64,000 bases of DNA from an uncultured Alloprevotella sp. (GCA_944320745.1 CALUIN010000002.1:62001-126000); one strand, 5' to 3'; positions 10,217-20,241 are shown, numbered from the stretch's first letter. The notes: generated by a model from the sequence alone, not told the origin. Made by a program: numbers and translations.

Positions 10217-10248
10217 ATTGGCCCGCCGCGAAATGTTTCGTACTTTTG
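10217..10248 (+). promoter_or_regulatory. Promoter of feoAB
   Basis: ATTG (10217-10220) and TACTTTTG (10241-10248) are 20 bases apart, a near match to the phylum consensus. The start codon follows 21 bases later. Confidence 0.6.
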
Positions 10249-10269
10249 CCCTCCGGAACTTACTAAACA

Positions 10270-12543
10270 ATGAAACTGTCAGAGTTAAAGCAAAACGAGA
10301 CTGCTTTTATATCGTCCGTGGGAGGGAGCAGCTCCTTTCATCTCCGCTTGGAGGAAATGGGCTTCGTACCCGGCCAGGAAGTGACCCGCGTCTACACGTC
10401 TCCCTTCGGCAGCCCCATCGTTTTCTCCATGTTGGGACAGAAGGTGGCCCTCAGGCGCGGCGAGGCGCGCCTCATTGAGGCGGTCGGCAGCCTTTCCGAA
10501 GTGTGCCTGGACGAGCGGAAGCCCGAGCCGCAACAGGGCGCCGGGCTTGCCCCCGAGGCCGACGTGGATTTCCACAAGGCCCACACCTGCCGTTCCTCCC
10601 ATTGCGGCAGTTGTCCATGCTGCGGAGGCAAGTCCGCCAACCGGCAGCGCCGACGCGGCGGCCGTCGGCAGCCGCAGGAGAGCAGCGCCGGCGACGCTGA
10701 GGCGCGGCACGCCGCCGACGAAAAGGAGCTGACCATTGCCTTGGTGGGTAATCCGAACTGCGGCAAAACGGCCTTTTACAACGAGGCCGCCGGCGGCCAC
10801 GAGCGCACCGGAAACTATGCCGGCGTTACCGTGTCGAGTGTGGTCGGGCATACTTACTTCGAAGGGCAGAACCTGCGCGTTGTCGATTTGCCCGGAACTT
10901 ATTCCCTGCGCGCCTTTAGTCCGGAGGAGGCCTACGTGGCCAATGAACTTTCGAAGGGGGAAGTGGACGTCGTCATCAATGTGCTCGACGTCACCAACTT
11001 GGAGCGCAACCTCCTGCTCACGCTTCAGCTGCAGCGGCTGAAGCTCCCGATGGTCGGCGTGCTGAACATGTACGACGAGTTCCGTCACAGCAACAGCCGC
11101 CTGGACATCGCCGAGCTCGAGCGGCGGTTGGGCATGAAACTGATACCGGCAGTGGCGAAAAACGGCGAGGGCGTGAAGGAAGCCCTCCGCGCGGCCGTCG
11201 AACTGGCCCGCGAGGCGGCCTCCGGAGCCGTCCCCCAGGAAACGGCCTATGCCGAGGCCGCCGACCTGCATGCAGCCGTGCACGACCTGCTCGACGGCGT
11301 CTATGAGCTGCGCGAGGGGCGCGCGGGGCGGCTCACCGCCCGGGCGGACCGCCTTCTGGCCCAGTCGCCGCTGGCCTACCTGATTTTTTTCCTGGTCATG
11401 GGACTCATTTTCTACGTCACCTTCGAGGTGGGCGCTTATCCCATGGACTGGATGGAAAGCGGCGTGGCCTGGCTTAGCGACCAGGCTAACGCCCGCATCC
11501 CAGAGGGCTGGCTGCGCGACCTCCTGGTCAGCGGCGTCTTGGGCGGCGTGGGCAGCGTCATAGTCTTTCTTCCCAATATCCTCATCCTTTATCTCTTTAT
11601 CTCCGTCCTTGAGGATACGGGCTACCTGGCCAGGGCCGCCTTCCTGGCCGACCCGCTGCTGCGGCGCGTGGGACTGCACGGCAAGTCCTTCATCCCCATG
11701 ATCATGGGCTTCGGGTGTAACGTGCCGGCCGTGATGGCTACCCGCACCATCGAGAGCCGTAAGAGCCGGCTTATCACTATGATGACGCTGCCCTTCATGT
11801 CCTGCTCCGCCCGCTTGCCGGTATTCACCGTGCTGTCCGGCGCATTCTTCCCCGAGCACGCGGCGCTCGTCATGCTTTGTCTCTATGCCGGCGGCATCTT
11901 GGTATCTTTTGTTTCGGCTTACGCAATGAACAAAGTGTTCCGCCGAACGGAGGAAAGCCACTTCGTCATGGAGATGCCGCCTTACCGCATGCCTGCCGGG
12001 CGCGGTGTCCTACGCCACACGTGGGAGCGGGCCCGTCAATATCTCCGCAAGATGGGCGGCATCATCCTTGTGGCCAGCGTCGTCATCTGGGCGCTGGGGT
12101 ATTTCCCGCAGAGCGACGCGGCGCTCACGGCCGCCGAGCAGCAGGAGCAGTCCTGCCTGGGGCGCATAGGCCACGCCATCTCGCCTGCGCTCGAGCCTCT
12201 CGGCTACGACTGGCGCATGGGTGTAGGCATCCTCTCCGGCGTAGGCGCCAAGGAGCTCATGGTCAGCACCATCGGGGTGCTATATAACTGTCCCGAGGAC
12301 GAGAGCGGCGAGGTGTCCGATGCCAGCCTCTCGCAGGCCATGCGCGAATCCGGCACGACGTCTGCCGCCGGGCTGAGCTATCTGGTATTCGCTTTGCTCT
12401 ATTTCCCTTGTCTGGCCACGATCGCCGCCATCAAGGGCGAGAGCGGGCGCTGGCGCTACGCCGTGTTCACGGCAGTCTATACCACGGCCGTAGCCTACGT
12501 CATGGCCTTTGCCGTCTATCGTCTGGCCCTCCTGTGGCTATGA
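10270..12543 (+). CDS. feoB: Ferrous iron transporter, FeoA-FeoB fusion
   Basis: This protein imports Fe(II) across the inner membrane. Residues 1-75 are a complete FeoA (SH3-like) domain, beginning MKLSELKQNE and including the GSSSFHLRLEEMGFVPGQEV segment. A linker follows that holds a dense cysteine cluster, CRSSHCGSCPCCGG, near residues 115-130. The FeoB GTPase domain starts at about residue 155, with the P-loop GNPNCGKT at 160-167, the switch region TGNYAGVTV and the G3 motif DLPGTYSL. The rest is the polytopic channel domain with paired Gate segments. Fused FeoA-FeoB of about this length is normal in Bacteroidales. The Cys-rich linker may bind metal; that is inference. The 3' end converges on an AraC gene, with a shared hairpin between them. 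Confidence 0.94.
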   Translation: MKLSELKQNETAFISSVGGSSSFHLRLEEMGFVPGQEVTRVYTSPFGSPIVFSMLGQKVALRRGEARLIEAVGSLSEVCLDERKPEPQQGAGLAPEADVDFHKAHTCRSSHCGSCPCCGGKSANRQRRRGGRRQPQESSAGDAEARHAADEKELTIALVGNPNCGKTAFYNEAAGGHERTGNYAGVTVSSVVGHTYFEGQNLRVVDLPGTYSLRAFSPEEAYVANELSKGEVDVVINVLDVTNLERNLLLTLQLQRLKLPMVGVLNMYDEFRHSNSRLDIAELERRLGMKLIPAVAKNGEGVKEALRAAVELAREAASGAVPQETAYAEAADLHAAVHDLLDGVYELREGRAGRLTARADRLLAQSPLAYLIFFLVMGLIFYVTFEVGAYPMDWMESGVAWLSDQANARIPEGWLRDLLVSGVLGGVGSVIVFLPNILILYLFISVLEDTGYLARAAFLADPLLRRVGLHGKSFIPMIMGFGCNVPAVMATRTIESRKSRLITMMTLPFMSCSARLPVFTVLSGAFFPEHAALVMLCLYAGGILVSFVSAYAMNKVFRRTEESHFVMEMPPYRMPAGRGVLRHTWERARQYLRKMGGIILVASVVIWALGYFPQSDAALTAAEQQEQSCLGRIGHAISPALEPLGYDWRMGVGILSGVGAKELMVSTIGVLYNCPEDESGEVSDASLSQAMRESGTTSAAGLSYLVFALLYFPCLATIAAIKGESGRWRYAVFTAVYTTAVAYVMAFAVYRLALLWL

Positions 12544-12549
12544 AGCCGA

Positions 12550-12605
12550 GGCAGTCGCCTTCGGTCCGTCGCGTCAGTTATTGCGATAGGCCGAAGGCGA
12601 CTGCC
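12550..12605 (+). terminator. Hairpin between feoAB and the AraC gene
   Basis: GGCAGTCGCCTTCGG (12550-12564) pairs perfectly over 15 bases with CCGAAGGCGACTGCC (12591-12605). The right arm lies inside the 3' coding end of the AraC gene. A T run begins about nine bases after the stem, so it may end feoAB transcription. Confidence 0.5.
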
Positions 12606-13446
12606 CCGTTGCGTTTTTGAAATACTTTCCCAGAAAACTCTGGTTGGGAAAGTTCATCTTGTTGGTTATCTCCTTGACCGATAGCCCCGTGCTGCGCAGC
12701 AGCATCTTTATCTCCATCAGTACGAAGTCGCTGATCCACTGTCCGGCCGTTTTGCCGCTGACCGATTTGACCACTTCCGAGAGATACTTCGGCGTGAGGC
12801 AAAGTTGCCGGCTGTACCACATCACGTTGCGCTGCTCTCTGAAGTGTTCGCCGGCCAGGTGTATGAAGCGGTCGAAGATGTCGTAGCTGCGCGTCGGCCG
12901 GTTCCACTCCTCCGGGCACCGTCGGGACAGTATGTCGCATATGTCGAAGTAGTACAGGCGTATGAGCGTGGCCGTCAGTTCCCGTCGGTAGTGATGGTCA
13001 GCCTCGCCCAGTCGCCGCAGCGCCAGGCTGTAGTTCTCCTCCATCCGTTCCCGCTCGTCCTCCTCCAGGTGGATCACCGGGTGCTCGTAGAGGTAGAGCA
13101 GGAAGGGCCAGAGCTGGTTCATCCCCGCTATGCCTTCCTGCAGGAACTGGTAGGAAACGAGAATGCTGTGCCCTTCGAAATCATCCGATCCGCGCAGGTG
13201 GTCCAGCGTCTGGTTGCCCACGTTCAGGTAAATGTCGCCCGCACGGAAGTCGTGCTTTTGCCCGTTTATGCTGAAGGCGCCCGCGCCCTTCGCGCAGTAG
13301 CCGTAGATGAAGAAGCCCGGCTGAATGGCCCCGTCGGGAAAGTCGAACTGGCGCGGGTTGCTGATGAACATCAGCCGGTCGGCGTCGCTGTAGATGCAGT
13401 CGGACGAGTAGGCGATGGCGTCCTTCAGGTTGATTTGTTTTATCAT
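12574..13446 (-). CDS. AraC-family transcriptional regulator, 290 aa
   Basis: The C-terminal 95 residues form the paired helix-turn-helix DNA-binding domain: YSRQLCLTPKYLSEVVKSVSG is the first helix pair and EITNKMNFPNQSFLGKYFKNATGQSPSAYRN the second with the family signature. The N-terminal part is a cupin-like sensor with segments such as GDIYLNVGNQTL, suited to binding a small ligand. It converges on feoAB and is divergent from the DUF4105 gene. Its target is unknown; neither neighbour gives a strong hint. The last codons lie in the right arm of the 15-bp hairpin shared with the feoAB end. Confidence 0.9.
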   Translation of the reverse strand: MIKQINLKDAIAYSSDCIYSDADRLMFISNPRQFDFPDGAIQPGFFIYGYCAKGAGAFSINGQKHDFRAGDIYLNVGNQTLDHLRGSDDFEGHSILVSYQFLQEGIAGMNQLWPFLLYLYEHPVIHLEEDERERMEENYSLALRRLGEADHHYRRELTATLIRLYYFDICDILSRRCPEEWNRPTRSYDIFDRFIHLAGEHFREQRNVMWYSRQLCLTPKYLSEVVKSVSGKTAGQWISDFVLMEIKMLLRSTGLSVKEITNKMNFPNQSFLGKYFKNATGQSPSAYRNN

Positions 13447-13486
13447 AAAAGGTATGGGAATAAATCCCGAGTGTATGTAATTTGCG

Positions 13487-13494
13487 CAAACTTA
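13487..13494 (-). promoter_or_regulatory. Probable -7 element of the AraC gene
   Basis: TAAGTTTG on the minus strand matches TAnnTTTG and lies 41 bases before the start codon. No clear -33 partner is seen. Confidence 0.45.
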
Positions 13495-13560
13495 CGGAAT
13501 TTTGTTGAAACCGGAGCGTCCCGGCCCTGTTTTATGGCTGAAACGTGCCCATAGGCCGTG

Positions 13561-13705
13561 TCAGAACGGGGCTAAGGCGTGTCAGAACGGGGCTAAGGCC
13601 GCGTCAGAACGGGGCTAAGGCGTGTCAGAACGGGGCTAAGGCGTGTCAGAACGGGGCTAAGGCGTGTCAGAACGGGGCTAAGGCGTGTCAGAACGGGGCT
13701 AAGGC
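13561..13705 (+). repeat. Intergenic repeat locus 2: seven tandem copies
   Basis: TCAGAACGGGGCTAAGGC recurs at 13561, 13582, 13604, 13625, 13646, 13667 and 13688, so the period is 21 bases with one step of 22. All copies have the same orientation and nearly identical spacer bases. The array lies in the divergent gap between the AraC gene and the DUF4105 gene. In the minus frame the units encode repeats of LSPVLTR, which is an artefact of the period being seven codons. Confidence 0.95.
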
Positions 13706-13831
13706 ATGTCGGCCGGCCCGGTAGCCCCCGCCGCCGCGCCGGCTGCCCGCGCAGGCGCTGTGCGGGGCGGCCCGTCTGCGCAGAAAGCACAAAATCTTCA
13801 GTAAAGGCATGGCCGTCTGCTCAAAATGAAC

Positions 13832-13839
13832 TAAATTTG
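13832..13839 (+). promoter_or_regulatory. Probable -7 element of the DUF4105 operon
   Basis: TAAATTTG matches the consensus and lies 22 bases before the start codon. The -33 element is not clear. Confidence 0.5.
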
Positions 13840-13861
13840 CGGCGCAATACGAGTAGTCCGG

Positions 13862-15088
13862 ATGAAACCAGTCGCACGCTTTCTTGCCGCGTTGTGTTTC
13901 GGCCTCCTGTCTGTCGCCGTCGGCGCACGGGCCGCAGAGGCCGGGCCGTCGGATTCTCTCCGCGTGAGCCTGCTCACGTGCGAGCCCGGACGGGCCATAT
14001 ACGAGCTCTACGGCCACACGGCCATCCGTGTGGAAAACCTGCGGACGGGAGCCGATTGGGTATTCAACTACGGCGTGTTCGACTTCGACAAGCCCCACTT
14101 CGTCTGGCGCTTCGCTTTGGGACGGACGGACTACACCGTCGGTGTCGCCCCGTTTGACCGCTTTGCCCATGCCTATGCCCGTGACGGGCGCGGCATAAAG
14201 GCGCAGACGCTCAATCTGACGCAAACCGAAGCGGCCCGTCTGGTCCAGGCCTTGGAGGGCGACGCGCTGCAGCCGGGCTGGACTTATCGTTATAACTTCC
14301 TTTACGACAACTGCACGACGCGCGCCGTGGACCAGATAGCCCGCTGCGTGGAGGGCCGTGTGGAGTGGCCCGCGGCGGACACGACACTCACATTCCGCCG
14401 CATCATCCATCAGTTTGCCGACGCCAATGCCTGGGACCGCCTGATGCAGGACCTCGTGCTCGGCACGGAGGTGGATGCGCCCATCGGTCTGAGGCAGCAG
14501 ATGTTCTCGCCGGTCTATGCGTCCCGCTTCTTTGACGGAGCAGTCGTGGCGGGCAGCGACGGAAGCCGGCGGCCCTTGGTGGCCCGAAGCGAGTGGGTCG
14601 TGCCGAGCGTGCCGCCCGTAGGCCACCCCTATCTCATAGGCCCGCTGGCCGTATTCGTCCTTCTGGTGGTTCTGACGGCCGGCGTCTGCCTTTGGGAGCA
14701 GCGTCACCGCCGGGTGTGCCGCCTCTTCGACGACCTGCTGCTCTTGCTTCAGGGACTGGCCGGCTGCATTGTGGCCTTCCTCTTCTTCCTGTCCGAACAC
14801 CCGGCCGTCGGGTCAAACTGGCTCGTGCTGTTGCTCAATCCGTTGCCGCTCATCTACCTGCCCTGGAAACTCTGGCGCGACCGCCGCGGCTTGCCCGCGG
14901 CCTACCCGCAGGCCGAAGGCCTCTTGGTGCTCCTCTTCCTGGCCGGCGCCGCAGTGACGGGACAAAAGTTTCCCGCGGAAGTCTACCTGTTGGCATTGAT
15001 TTTGCTTATGCGTAGCGGGAGCGTGCTTCTCGCGGCGCGCGGCGTGAAACACGCGCCAAAGGCGTCCTCCCCCTTGCGGCGCCCCTGA
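13862..15088 (+). CDS. DUF4105 (Lnb N-terminal-like) membrane protein, 408 aa
   Basis: Residues 1-25 are a signal peptide. The N-terminal half is the DUF4105 domain, recognised by YELYGHTAIRV, the WVFNYGVFDFDKPHF segment, and YNFLYDNCTTR with its Asn-Cys pair. Such domains resemble the periplasmic part of lacto-N-biosidase-type proteins and have features of papain-like peptidases; the substrate is unknown. From about residue 255 there are four to five hydrophobic segments that anchor the protein, separated by basic loops. It is followed after 13 bases by a phosphatase-fold protein, so they form a likely operon. The start lies directly behind a -7 element. Confidence 0.82.
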   Translation: MKPVARFLAALCFGLLSVAVGARAAEAGPSDSLRVSLLTCEPGRAIYELYGHTAIRVENLRTGADWVFNYGVFDFDKPHFVWRFALGRTDYTVGVAPFDRFAHAYARDGRGIKAQTLNLTQTEAARLVQALEGDALQPGWTYRYNFLYDNCTTRAVDQIARCVEGRVEWPAADTTLTFRRIIHQFADANAWDRLMQDLVLGTEVDAPIGLRQQMFSPVYASRFFDGAVVAGSDGSRRPLVARSEWVVPSVPPVGHPYLIGPLAVFVLLVVLTAGVCLWEQRHRRVCRLFDDLLLLLQGLAGCIVAFLFFLSEHPAVGSNWLVLLLNPLPLIYLPWKLWRDRRGLPAAYPQAEGLLVLLFLAGAAVTGQKFPAEVYLLALILLMRSGSVLLAARGVKHAPKASSPLRRP

Positions 15089-15101
15089 CACCTGTGATGA
15101 A

Positions 15102-16760
15102 ATGAAAGAAAAGTTGTCTGCAAAATCCCGTCACCATCGCTCCTCCATGCCGTTGCCTTGCAGCGGCGAGGCGTTGGGGCGTGGCTTCCTGCTCTCATTG
15201 CTGGCTGTCATGACAGCCCTGTCGGCCACCGAGACCCGGGCGGCCGACAGCAACCGGCCTGCCGTGCCGAAAATTGTAGTCAACATCCTCATTGATCAGC
15301 TCCGGTCCGACTATCTGGAAGCGTTCATGCCCATCTACGGGCAGGACGGCTTCATGCGCCTGCTCCAGGGCGGGCGCGTCTATCCCCGGGCCGAATATCC
15401 CATGGTCCGGCCGGACTGCGCGTCGGCCGCGGCGACCGTGGCCACCGGCGCCGCGCCGGACAGCCACGGCATAGTGGGCTCCTACTGGATTAACCGGAAG
15501 ACGCTGCGCACCGTTTTCTGCGTGGACGACGACCGCTACTCCGGCATCGGGGGCACGTTCGAGAAATTCTCACCCGTCAACCTGCAAGTCTCCACCTTGG
15601 GCGATGAACTCAAAGTGGCTACGGAGGGGAAAGCCTTGGTCTATGCCTTGGCGCCCAATCCCGAGGCCGCCATCTTTTCGGCCGGACATGCGGCGGACGG
15701 AGCGCTTTGGATAGACGATGAGACGGGAGCCTGGTGCTCCACGTCCTATTACGGCACGATGCCCGCCTGGGCCACCGTGCGCAGCCAGTATTATTCGGTG
15801 AAGGACTTTCTGGAGGAAAACGCCTGGGAACCGTCGTCCAAACTGGTTGGCAACTTCAGCTACTTCCTTTCCGGCGGCATGAAGGAACCTTTCTCCCACA
15901 AGTTTAAGGGCGAGAACCGCTTCGCTTCCTTCAAGACCAGCGGCCTGGTCAACGCCGAAGTCGCCGCCGCCGCCAAGGCGTGCCTCGACGGGACGGCCCT
16001 TGGCGCCGATGCCATCACGGACTATCTGGCCGTGACTTTCTATGCCGGCAATTTCGAGCATCTGCCGCTCAATGAATCGTCGCTCGAGCTGCAGGACACC
16101 TACGTCCGGTTGGACCGCGCCGTGGCCGACCTCATCAATGCCGTGGACCGCAGGGTGGGGGCGGGCAATGCCCTCTTCGTGCTCACCTCCACCGGCTACG
16201 CCGACACGGAGAATACGGACCTGTCCGCCTACCGTATCCCGACGGGCGTATTCGACGTGCGCCGCGCGGCTACGTTACTCAACATGTACCTGAGCGCCGT
16301 CTACGGCCAGGGAAAATATATCGAGGCCTGCCTCGGTACCCAGTTCTATCTGAACCATCGCTTGGTAGAGACAAAGCAGCTCTATCTGACGGAAGTGCTG
16401 GAGCGTTCGCAGGACTTCCTCATGCAGCTCAGCGGCGTGAAGGATGTTTACACGTCGCAGCGGCTCGCCCAGGGCGCGTGGACGCCCGGCATCAGCCGCA
16501 TCCGGGCCGGGTATAACGCCCGCGTATCCGGCGACATCATGGTCGAGGTGGCTTCCGGCTGGCACTATGTCAACGAGGATAACCACGAAGATCAGTTGGT
16601 GCGCGCCTCTTTCGTACCTTACCCCATCATTTTTTACGGCTACGGCGTGCCGGCGGGTAAGGTGGAGACGCCGGTAACGGTGGACTGCATCGCCCCGACA
16701 CTGTCGAAGGCCATGCGCATACGGGCGCCCAATGCCTGCGCCAGCGCGCCCTTGTTCTGA
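15102..16760 (+). CDS. Alkaline-phosphatase-superfamily protein, possibly catalytically degenerate
   Basis: The mature protein begins VPKIVVNILIDQLRSDYLEAF, the first strand and first metal aspartate of the type I phosphodiesterase/alkaline phosphatase fold. The nucleophile segment is recognisable as SAAATVATGAAPDSHGI with a threonine. However, the usual Asp-His pair of the second metal site is replaced by LTSTGYAD, and the Asp-x-x-x-His region reads YAGNFEHL. It may therefore be a low-activity or non-catalytic member. The N-terminus is exported; the start is uncertain between ATG 15102 and a Met 15 codons later, which would give a more usual signal peptide. It is probably co-transcribed with the DUF4105 gene. 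Confidence 0.82.
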   Translation: MKEKLSAKSRHHRSSMPLPCSGEALGRGFLLSLLAVMTALSATETRAADSNRPAVPKIVVNILIDQLRSDYLEAFMPIYGQDGFMRLLQGGRVYPRAEYPMVRPDCASAAATVATGAAPDSHGIVGSYWINRKTLRTVFCVDDDRYSGIGGTFEKFSPVNLQVSTLGDELKVATEGKALVYALAPNPEAAIFSAGHAADGALWIDDETGAWCSTSYYGTMPAWATVRSQYYSVKDFLEENAWEPSSKLVGNFSYFLSGGMKEPFSHKFKGENRFASFKTSGLVNAEVAAAAKACLDGTALGADAITDYLAVTFYAGNFEHLPLNESSLELQDTYVRLDRAVADLINAVDRRVGAGNALFVLTSTGYADTENTDLSAYRIPTGVFDVRRAATLLNMYLSAVYGQGKYIEACLGTQFYLNHRLVETKQLYLTEVLERSQDFLMQLSGVKDVYTSQRLAQGAWTPGISRIRAGYNARVSGDIMVEVASGWHYVNEDNHEDQLVRASFVPYPIIFYGYGVPAGKVETPVTVDCIAPTLSKAMRIRAPNACASAPLF

Positions 16761-16876
16761 CCGGGCGCGCTTCCTCCGCGCACAGGAACCGCGCCGCGGA
16801 GGCCCGTTTCTCAAAATAACCGGGCAGGCAGCGTCCGCCCTATCCTTATTCACCAGCAAAACATCAATCACAGAAA

Positions 16877-19800
16877 ATGGACATCAATAGTATTCTGAGT
16901 AAGCTCTTCGGTAACAAGTCTACCCGCGATATGAAGCTGATTCAGCCCATCGTGGAACAGGTGAAGGCGGCCTCGCCCGCCATCGAGGCGCTGGACAACG
17001 ACGCGCTTCGCGCCAAGACCAAGGAGCTGCAGCACGATGTGCAGCACTCGGCCGATGACTTGAAGGAAAAAATCGAAGGTCTGAAAGCCAAAATAGAAGA
17101 AACCCCCATCGAGGACCGCGTAGTCATCTTCAACCAGATAGACAAGTTGGAGAAAGAAGTCCTGGACCGCTACGAAGAGGCCCTCAACAGAATCCTCCCC
17201 GAAGCCTTCGCCATCGTGAAGGAAACGGCCCGCCGCTTCGCCGAAAACGAGGAAATAGAAGTGACGGCGACGGACTTCGACCGCGAACTGGCCCCGCGCC
17301 ACGACTTTGTCCGGATAGAGGGCGACAAAGCTATTTATCAGAACCACTGGATGGCGGGCGGCAACGACGTGAAGTGGAACATGGTCCACTACGACGTGCA
17401 GCTGTTCGGCGGCGTCGTGCTCCATCAGGGAAAGATTGCCGAGATGGCCACCGGCGAGGGTAAGACGCTCGTCGCCACGTTGCCCGTTTTCCTCAATGCC
17501 TTGACGGGTAACGGCGTCCACGTAGTTACGGTCAACGACTACCTGGCCAAGCGCGACTCCGAGTGGATGGGTCCGCTCTACATGTTCCACGGTCTGAGCG
17601 TGGACTGCATCGACAAGCACCAGCCTAATTCCGAGGCGCGCCGCCGCGCTTATCAGGCCGACATCACCTTCGGTACGAACAACGAGTTCGGCTTCGACTA
17701 TCTGCGCGACAACATGGCGATGAGCCCCCGCGACCTCGTGCAGCGCAAGCATAACTTCGCCATCGTCGACGAAGTAGACTCCGTCCTGATCGACGACGCC
17801 CGCACGCCGCTTATCATATCCGGCCCGGTGCCCAAAGGCGAGGTGCAGCTCTTCGAGCAGTATCAGCCGCTGGTGGAACGCTTGGTCGAGGAGCAGCGCA
17901 AGCTCGCCACGCGCTATCTCGCCGAGGCCAAGCAGCTGATAGCCTCCGACGACAAGAAGAAGCAGGAGGAAGGCTTCCTGCAACTATTCCGCTCCCACAA
18001 GGCCCTGCCCAAGAACACACCGCTCATTAAGTACCTCTCCGAGCAAGGTATTAAGTCCGGCATGCTCAAGACGGAAGCCATCTACATGGAGAATAACAAC
18101 CGCCGCATGCCCGAGGCCACGGACCCGCTCTACTTCGTCGTGGACGAGAAGCTCCATTCCTGCGACCTCACGGATAAGGGCAACAAGTGGCTGGCCGACC
18201 AGGTGCACGACGACCAGCTCTTCGTCTTGCCCGACATCACCTCCGAGCTTTCCGCCCTCGAGGCCGACAAGAGCCTGAGCGACGAGGAGCGCCTTGCACG
18301 CAAGGATCAGCTCCTTTCCGACTACGCCGTCAAGAGCGAGCGCGTACACACCATCGTGCAGCTCCTCAAGGCCTACACCATGTTCCGCATCAACGAGGAA
18401 TACGTCGTCATGGACGGGCAGGTGAAGATAGTCGACGAGCAGACGGGCCGCATCATGGAGGGCCGCCGCTGGAGCGACGGTCTGCACCAGGCCGTCGAGG
18501 CGAAAGAGCACGTGAAGGTCGAGGCCGCCACCCAGACCTTCGCCACCATCACGCTGCAGAACTATTTCCGTATGTACCACAAGCTGGCCGGTATGACCGG
18601 TACAGCCATCACAGAGGCCGGCGAGTTCTGGAACATCTATAAGCTCGACGTCGTCGAGATACCGACCAACCGCCCCGTCATCCGTAAGGATATGAACGAC
18701 CGCGTTTACAAGACGCAGCGCGAGAAATATGCCGCAGTCATCGAGGAAATCGAGAAAATGCGCGCCGCAGGCCGGCCCACGCTGGTCGGTACGACGAGCG
18801 TCGACGTCTCCGAGCTGCTTTCCAAGATGCTGGATCTCCGCCACATCCCCCATCAGGTGCTCAACGCCAAGCTGCACCAGAAGGAGGCCGATATTGTGGC
18901 CCAAGCCGGACAGACGAGCACGGTGACCATCGCCACGAACATGGCCGGCCGCGGTACCGACATCAAGCTCTCCGACGAAGTCCGCGCCGCCGGTGGCTTG
19001 GCCATCATCGGCACGGAGCGTCACGAGAGCCGCCGCGTCGACCGCCAGCTCCGCGGACGTGCCGGCCGTCAGGGCGACCCCGGTTCCAGCGTCTTCTTCG
19101 TCTCCCTCGAGGACAACCTCATGCGCCTCTTCGCCAGCGAGCGCATAGCTCACGTCATGGACAAACTGGGCTTCAAGGACGGCGAGATGATTGAAGCCAA
19201 GATGATCAACCGCAGCATTGAGCGCGCGCAGAAGAAGGTGGAAGAGAACAACTTCGGTATCCGCAAGCGTCTCCTGGAGTATGACGACGTGATGAACAAG
19301 CAGCGCACCGTGATCTACGAGAAGCGCCGCCACGCCTTGATGGGCGAGCGCATCGGCATGGACATTTCCAACATGATCTGGGACCGCGTCATCAATATCA
19401 TTGACAACAACGACTACCCCGCGCAGCGCGACCAGTTCCTCGAGATCTTGGCCATGGAGATACCCTATACGGAGGAAGAGTTCGTCAGCACCAAGCGCGA
19501 CGACCTCTACGAGAAGGCCTTCCAGAGCGCCCTCGAGCACTTCCGCCGCCGCACGGAGCGCCTGGCCGAAGTAGCGATGCCCGTCATCAAGCAAGTCTAC
19601 GAAACGCAAGGCCAAGTCTACGAAAACATCCTCGTCCCCATCACGGACGGCAAGCTCGTCTACAACATCCGCACCAACCTGAAGGAAGCCTACGAGACGG
19701 AGAGCCGGGCCGTGGTGCGCGACTTCGAGAAGGCCATACTGCTCCACAACATCGACGATGCCTGGAAGGAAAACCTCCGCGAACTCGACGAACTGAAGAA

Positions 19801-20173
19801 GTCCGTGCAGAACGCCTCCTACGAGCAGAAGGACCCGCTCCTCATCTTCAAGCTCGAGAGCGCCGACCTCTTCTCCGCTATGGTGAACAAAATCAACAAC
19901 GCCACGGTCTCCACGCTCATGCGCGGACAGATTCCCATGCAGCGTCCCGAGGAAGTGCAGCAGGCGGCCGAGGAAGAGCCCCGGCCCCAGGAGAATCTGA
20001 CGGCTACGCACGAGACGCTCGACGAGGACGGTGAGCCCGAGCAGCCCGTTCAGGACACGCGCGAGCGCCAGCAGCAGCCCATTGTCAAGGAGAAACTGCC
20101 CAACCGCAACGACCCCTGCCCCTGCGGCAGCGGTAAGAAATTCAAGAACTGCCACGGTAAGGGCCTTGTATAA
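16877..20173 (+). CDS. secA: Preprotein translocase ATPase SecA
   Basis: SecA drives proteins through the SecYEG channel. The 1098-residue length is typical of Bacteroidota, which carry insertions relative to E. coli. Visible motifs are the Walker A region [14 protein letters not shown] near residue 190, the Walker B region [15 protein letters not shown], the helicase motif [11 protein letters not shown] and [15 protein letters not shown]. The extreme C-terminus is the zinc-binding SecB/phospholipid contact tail, [16 protein letters not shown], with three Cys and a His. An acidic and Gln-rich linker precedes it. A perfect terminator follows 30 bases after the stop, so the gene ends its own transcript. 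Confidence 0.97.
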   Translation: MDINSILSKLFGNKSTRDMKLIQPIVEQVKAASPAIEALDNDALRAKTKELQHDVQHSADDLKEKIEGLKAKIEETPIEDRVVIFNQIDKLEKEVLDRYEEALNRILPEAFAIVKETARRFAENEEIEVTATDFDRELAPRHDFVRIEGDKAIYQNHWMAGGNDVKWNMVHYDVQLFGGVVLHQGKIAEMATGEGKTLVATLPVFLNALTGNGVHVVTVNDYLAKRDSEWMGPLYMFHGLSVDCIDKHQPNSEARRRAYQADITFGTNNEFGFDYLRDNMAMSPRDLVQRKHNFAIVDEVDSVLIDDARTPLIISGPVPKGEVQLFEQYQPLVERLVEEQRKLATRYLAEAKQLIASDDKKKQEEGFLQLFRSHKALPKNTPLIKYLSEQGIKSGMLKTEAIYMENNNRRMPEATDPLYFVVDEKLHSCDLTDKGNKWLADQVHDDQLFVLPDITSELSALEADKSLSDEERLARKDQLLSDYAVKSERVHTIVQLLKAYTMFRINEEYVVMDGQVKIVDEQTGRIMEGRRWSDGLHQAVEAKEHVKVEAATQTFATITLQNYFRMYHKLAGMTGTAITEAGEFWNIYKLDVVEIPTNRPVIRKDMNDRVYKTQREKYAAVIEEIEKMRAAGRPTLVGTTSVDVSELLSKMLDLRHIPHQVLNAKLHQKEADIVAQAGQTSTVTIATNMAGRGTDIKLSDEVRAAGGLAIIGTERHESRRVDRQLRGRAGRQGDPGSSVFFVSLEDNLMRLFASERIAHVMDKLGFKDGEMIEAKMINRSIERAQKKVEENNFGIRKRLLEYDDVMNKQRTVIYEKRRHALMGERIGMDISNMIWDRVINIIDNNDYPAQRDQFLEILAMEIPYTEEEFVSTKRDDLYEKAFQSALEHFRRRTERLAEVAMPVIKQVYETQGQVYENILVPITDGKLVYNIRTNLKEAYETESRAVVRDFEKAILLHNIDDAWKENLRELDELKKSVQNASYEQKDPLLIFKLESADLFSAMVNKINNATVSTLMRGQIPMQRPEEVQQAAEEEPRPQENLTATHETLDEDGEPEQPVQDTRERQQQPIVKEKLPNRNDPCPCGSGKKFKNCHGKGLV

Positions 20174-20205
20174 ACCCTCCCGGCCATACCGGAACAGACC
20201 GTACG

Positions 20206-20241
20206 GCGCGCCACCCTGCACAGGGTGGCGCGCTCTTTTTT
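20206..20241 (+). terminator. Intrinsic terminator of secA
   Basis: GCGCGCCACCCTG (20206-20218) pairs perfectly with CAGGGTGGCGCGC (20221-20233) around a two-base loop, followed by TC and a run of six T. Confidence 0.92.

Noticed and set aside
13561-13705. CRISPR array
   Set aside because: The regular repeats have only about eight spacer bases, and these are nearly the same in every unit. There are no cas genes.
13593-13790. Open frame encoding repeated LSPVLTR, and similar frames over the other repeat loci
   Set aside because: The 21-base DNA period equals seven codons, so repeats stay open in several frames. No start context, no homology, and the same DNA core gives different peptides at other loci.
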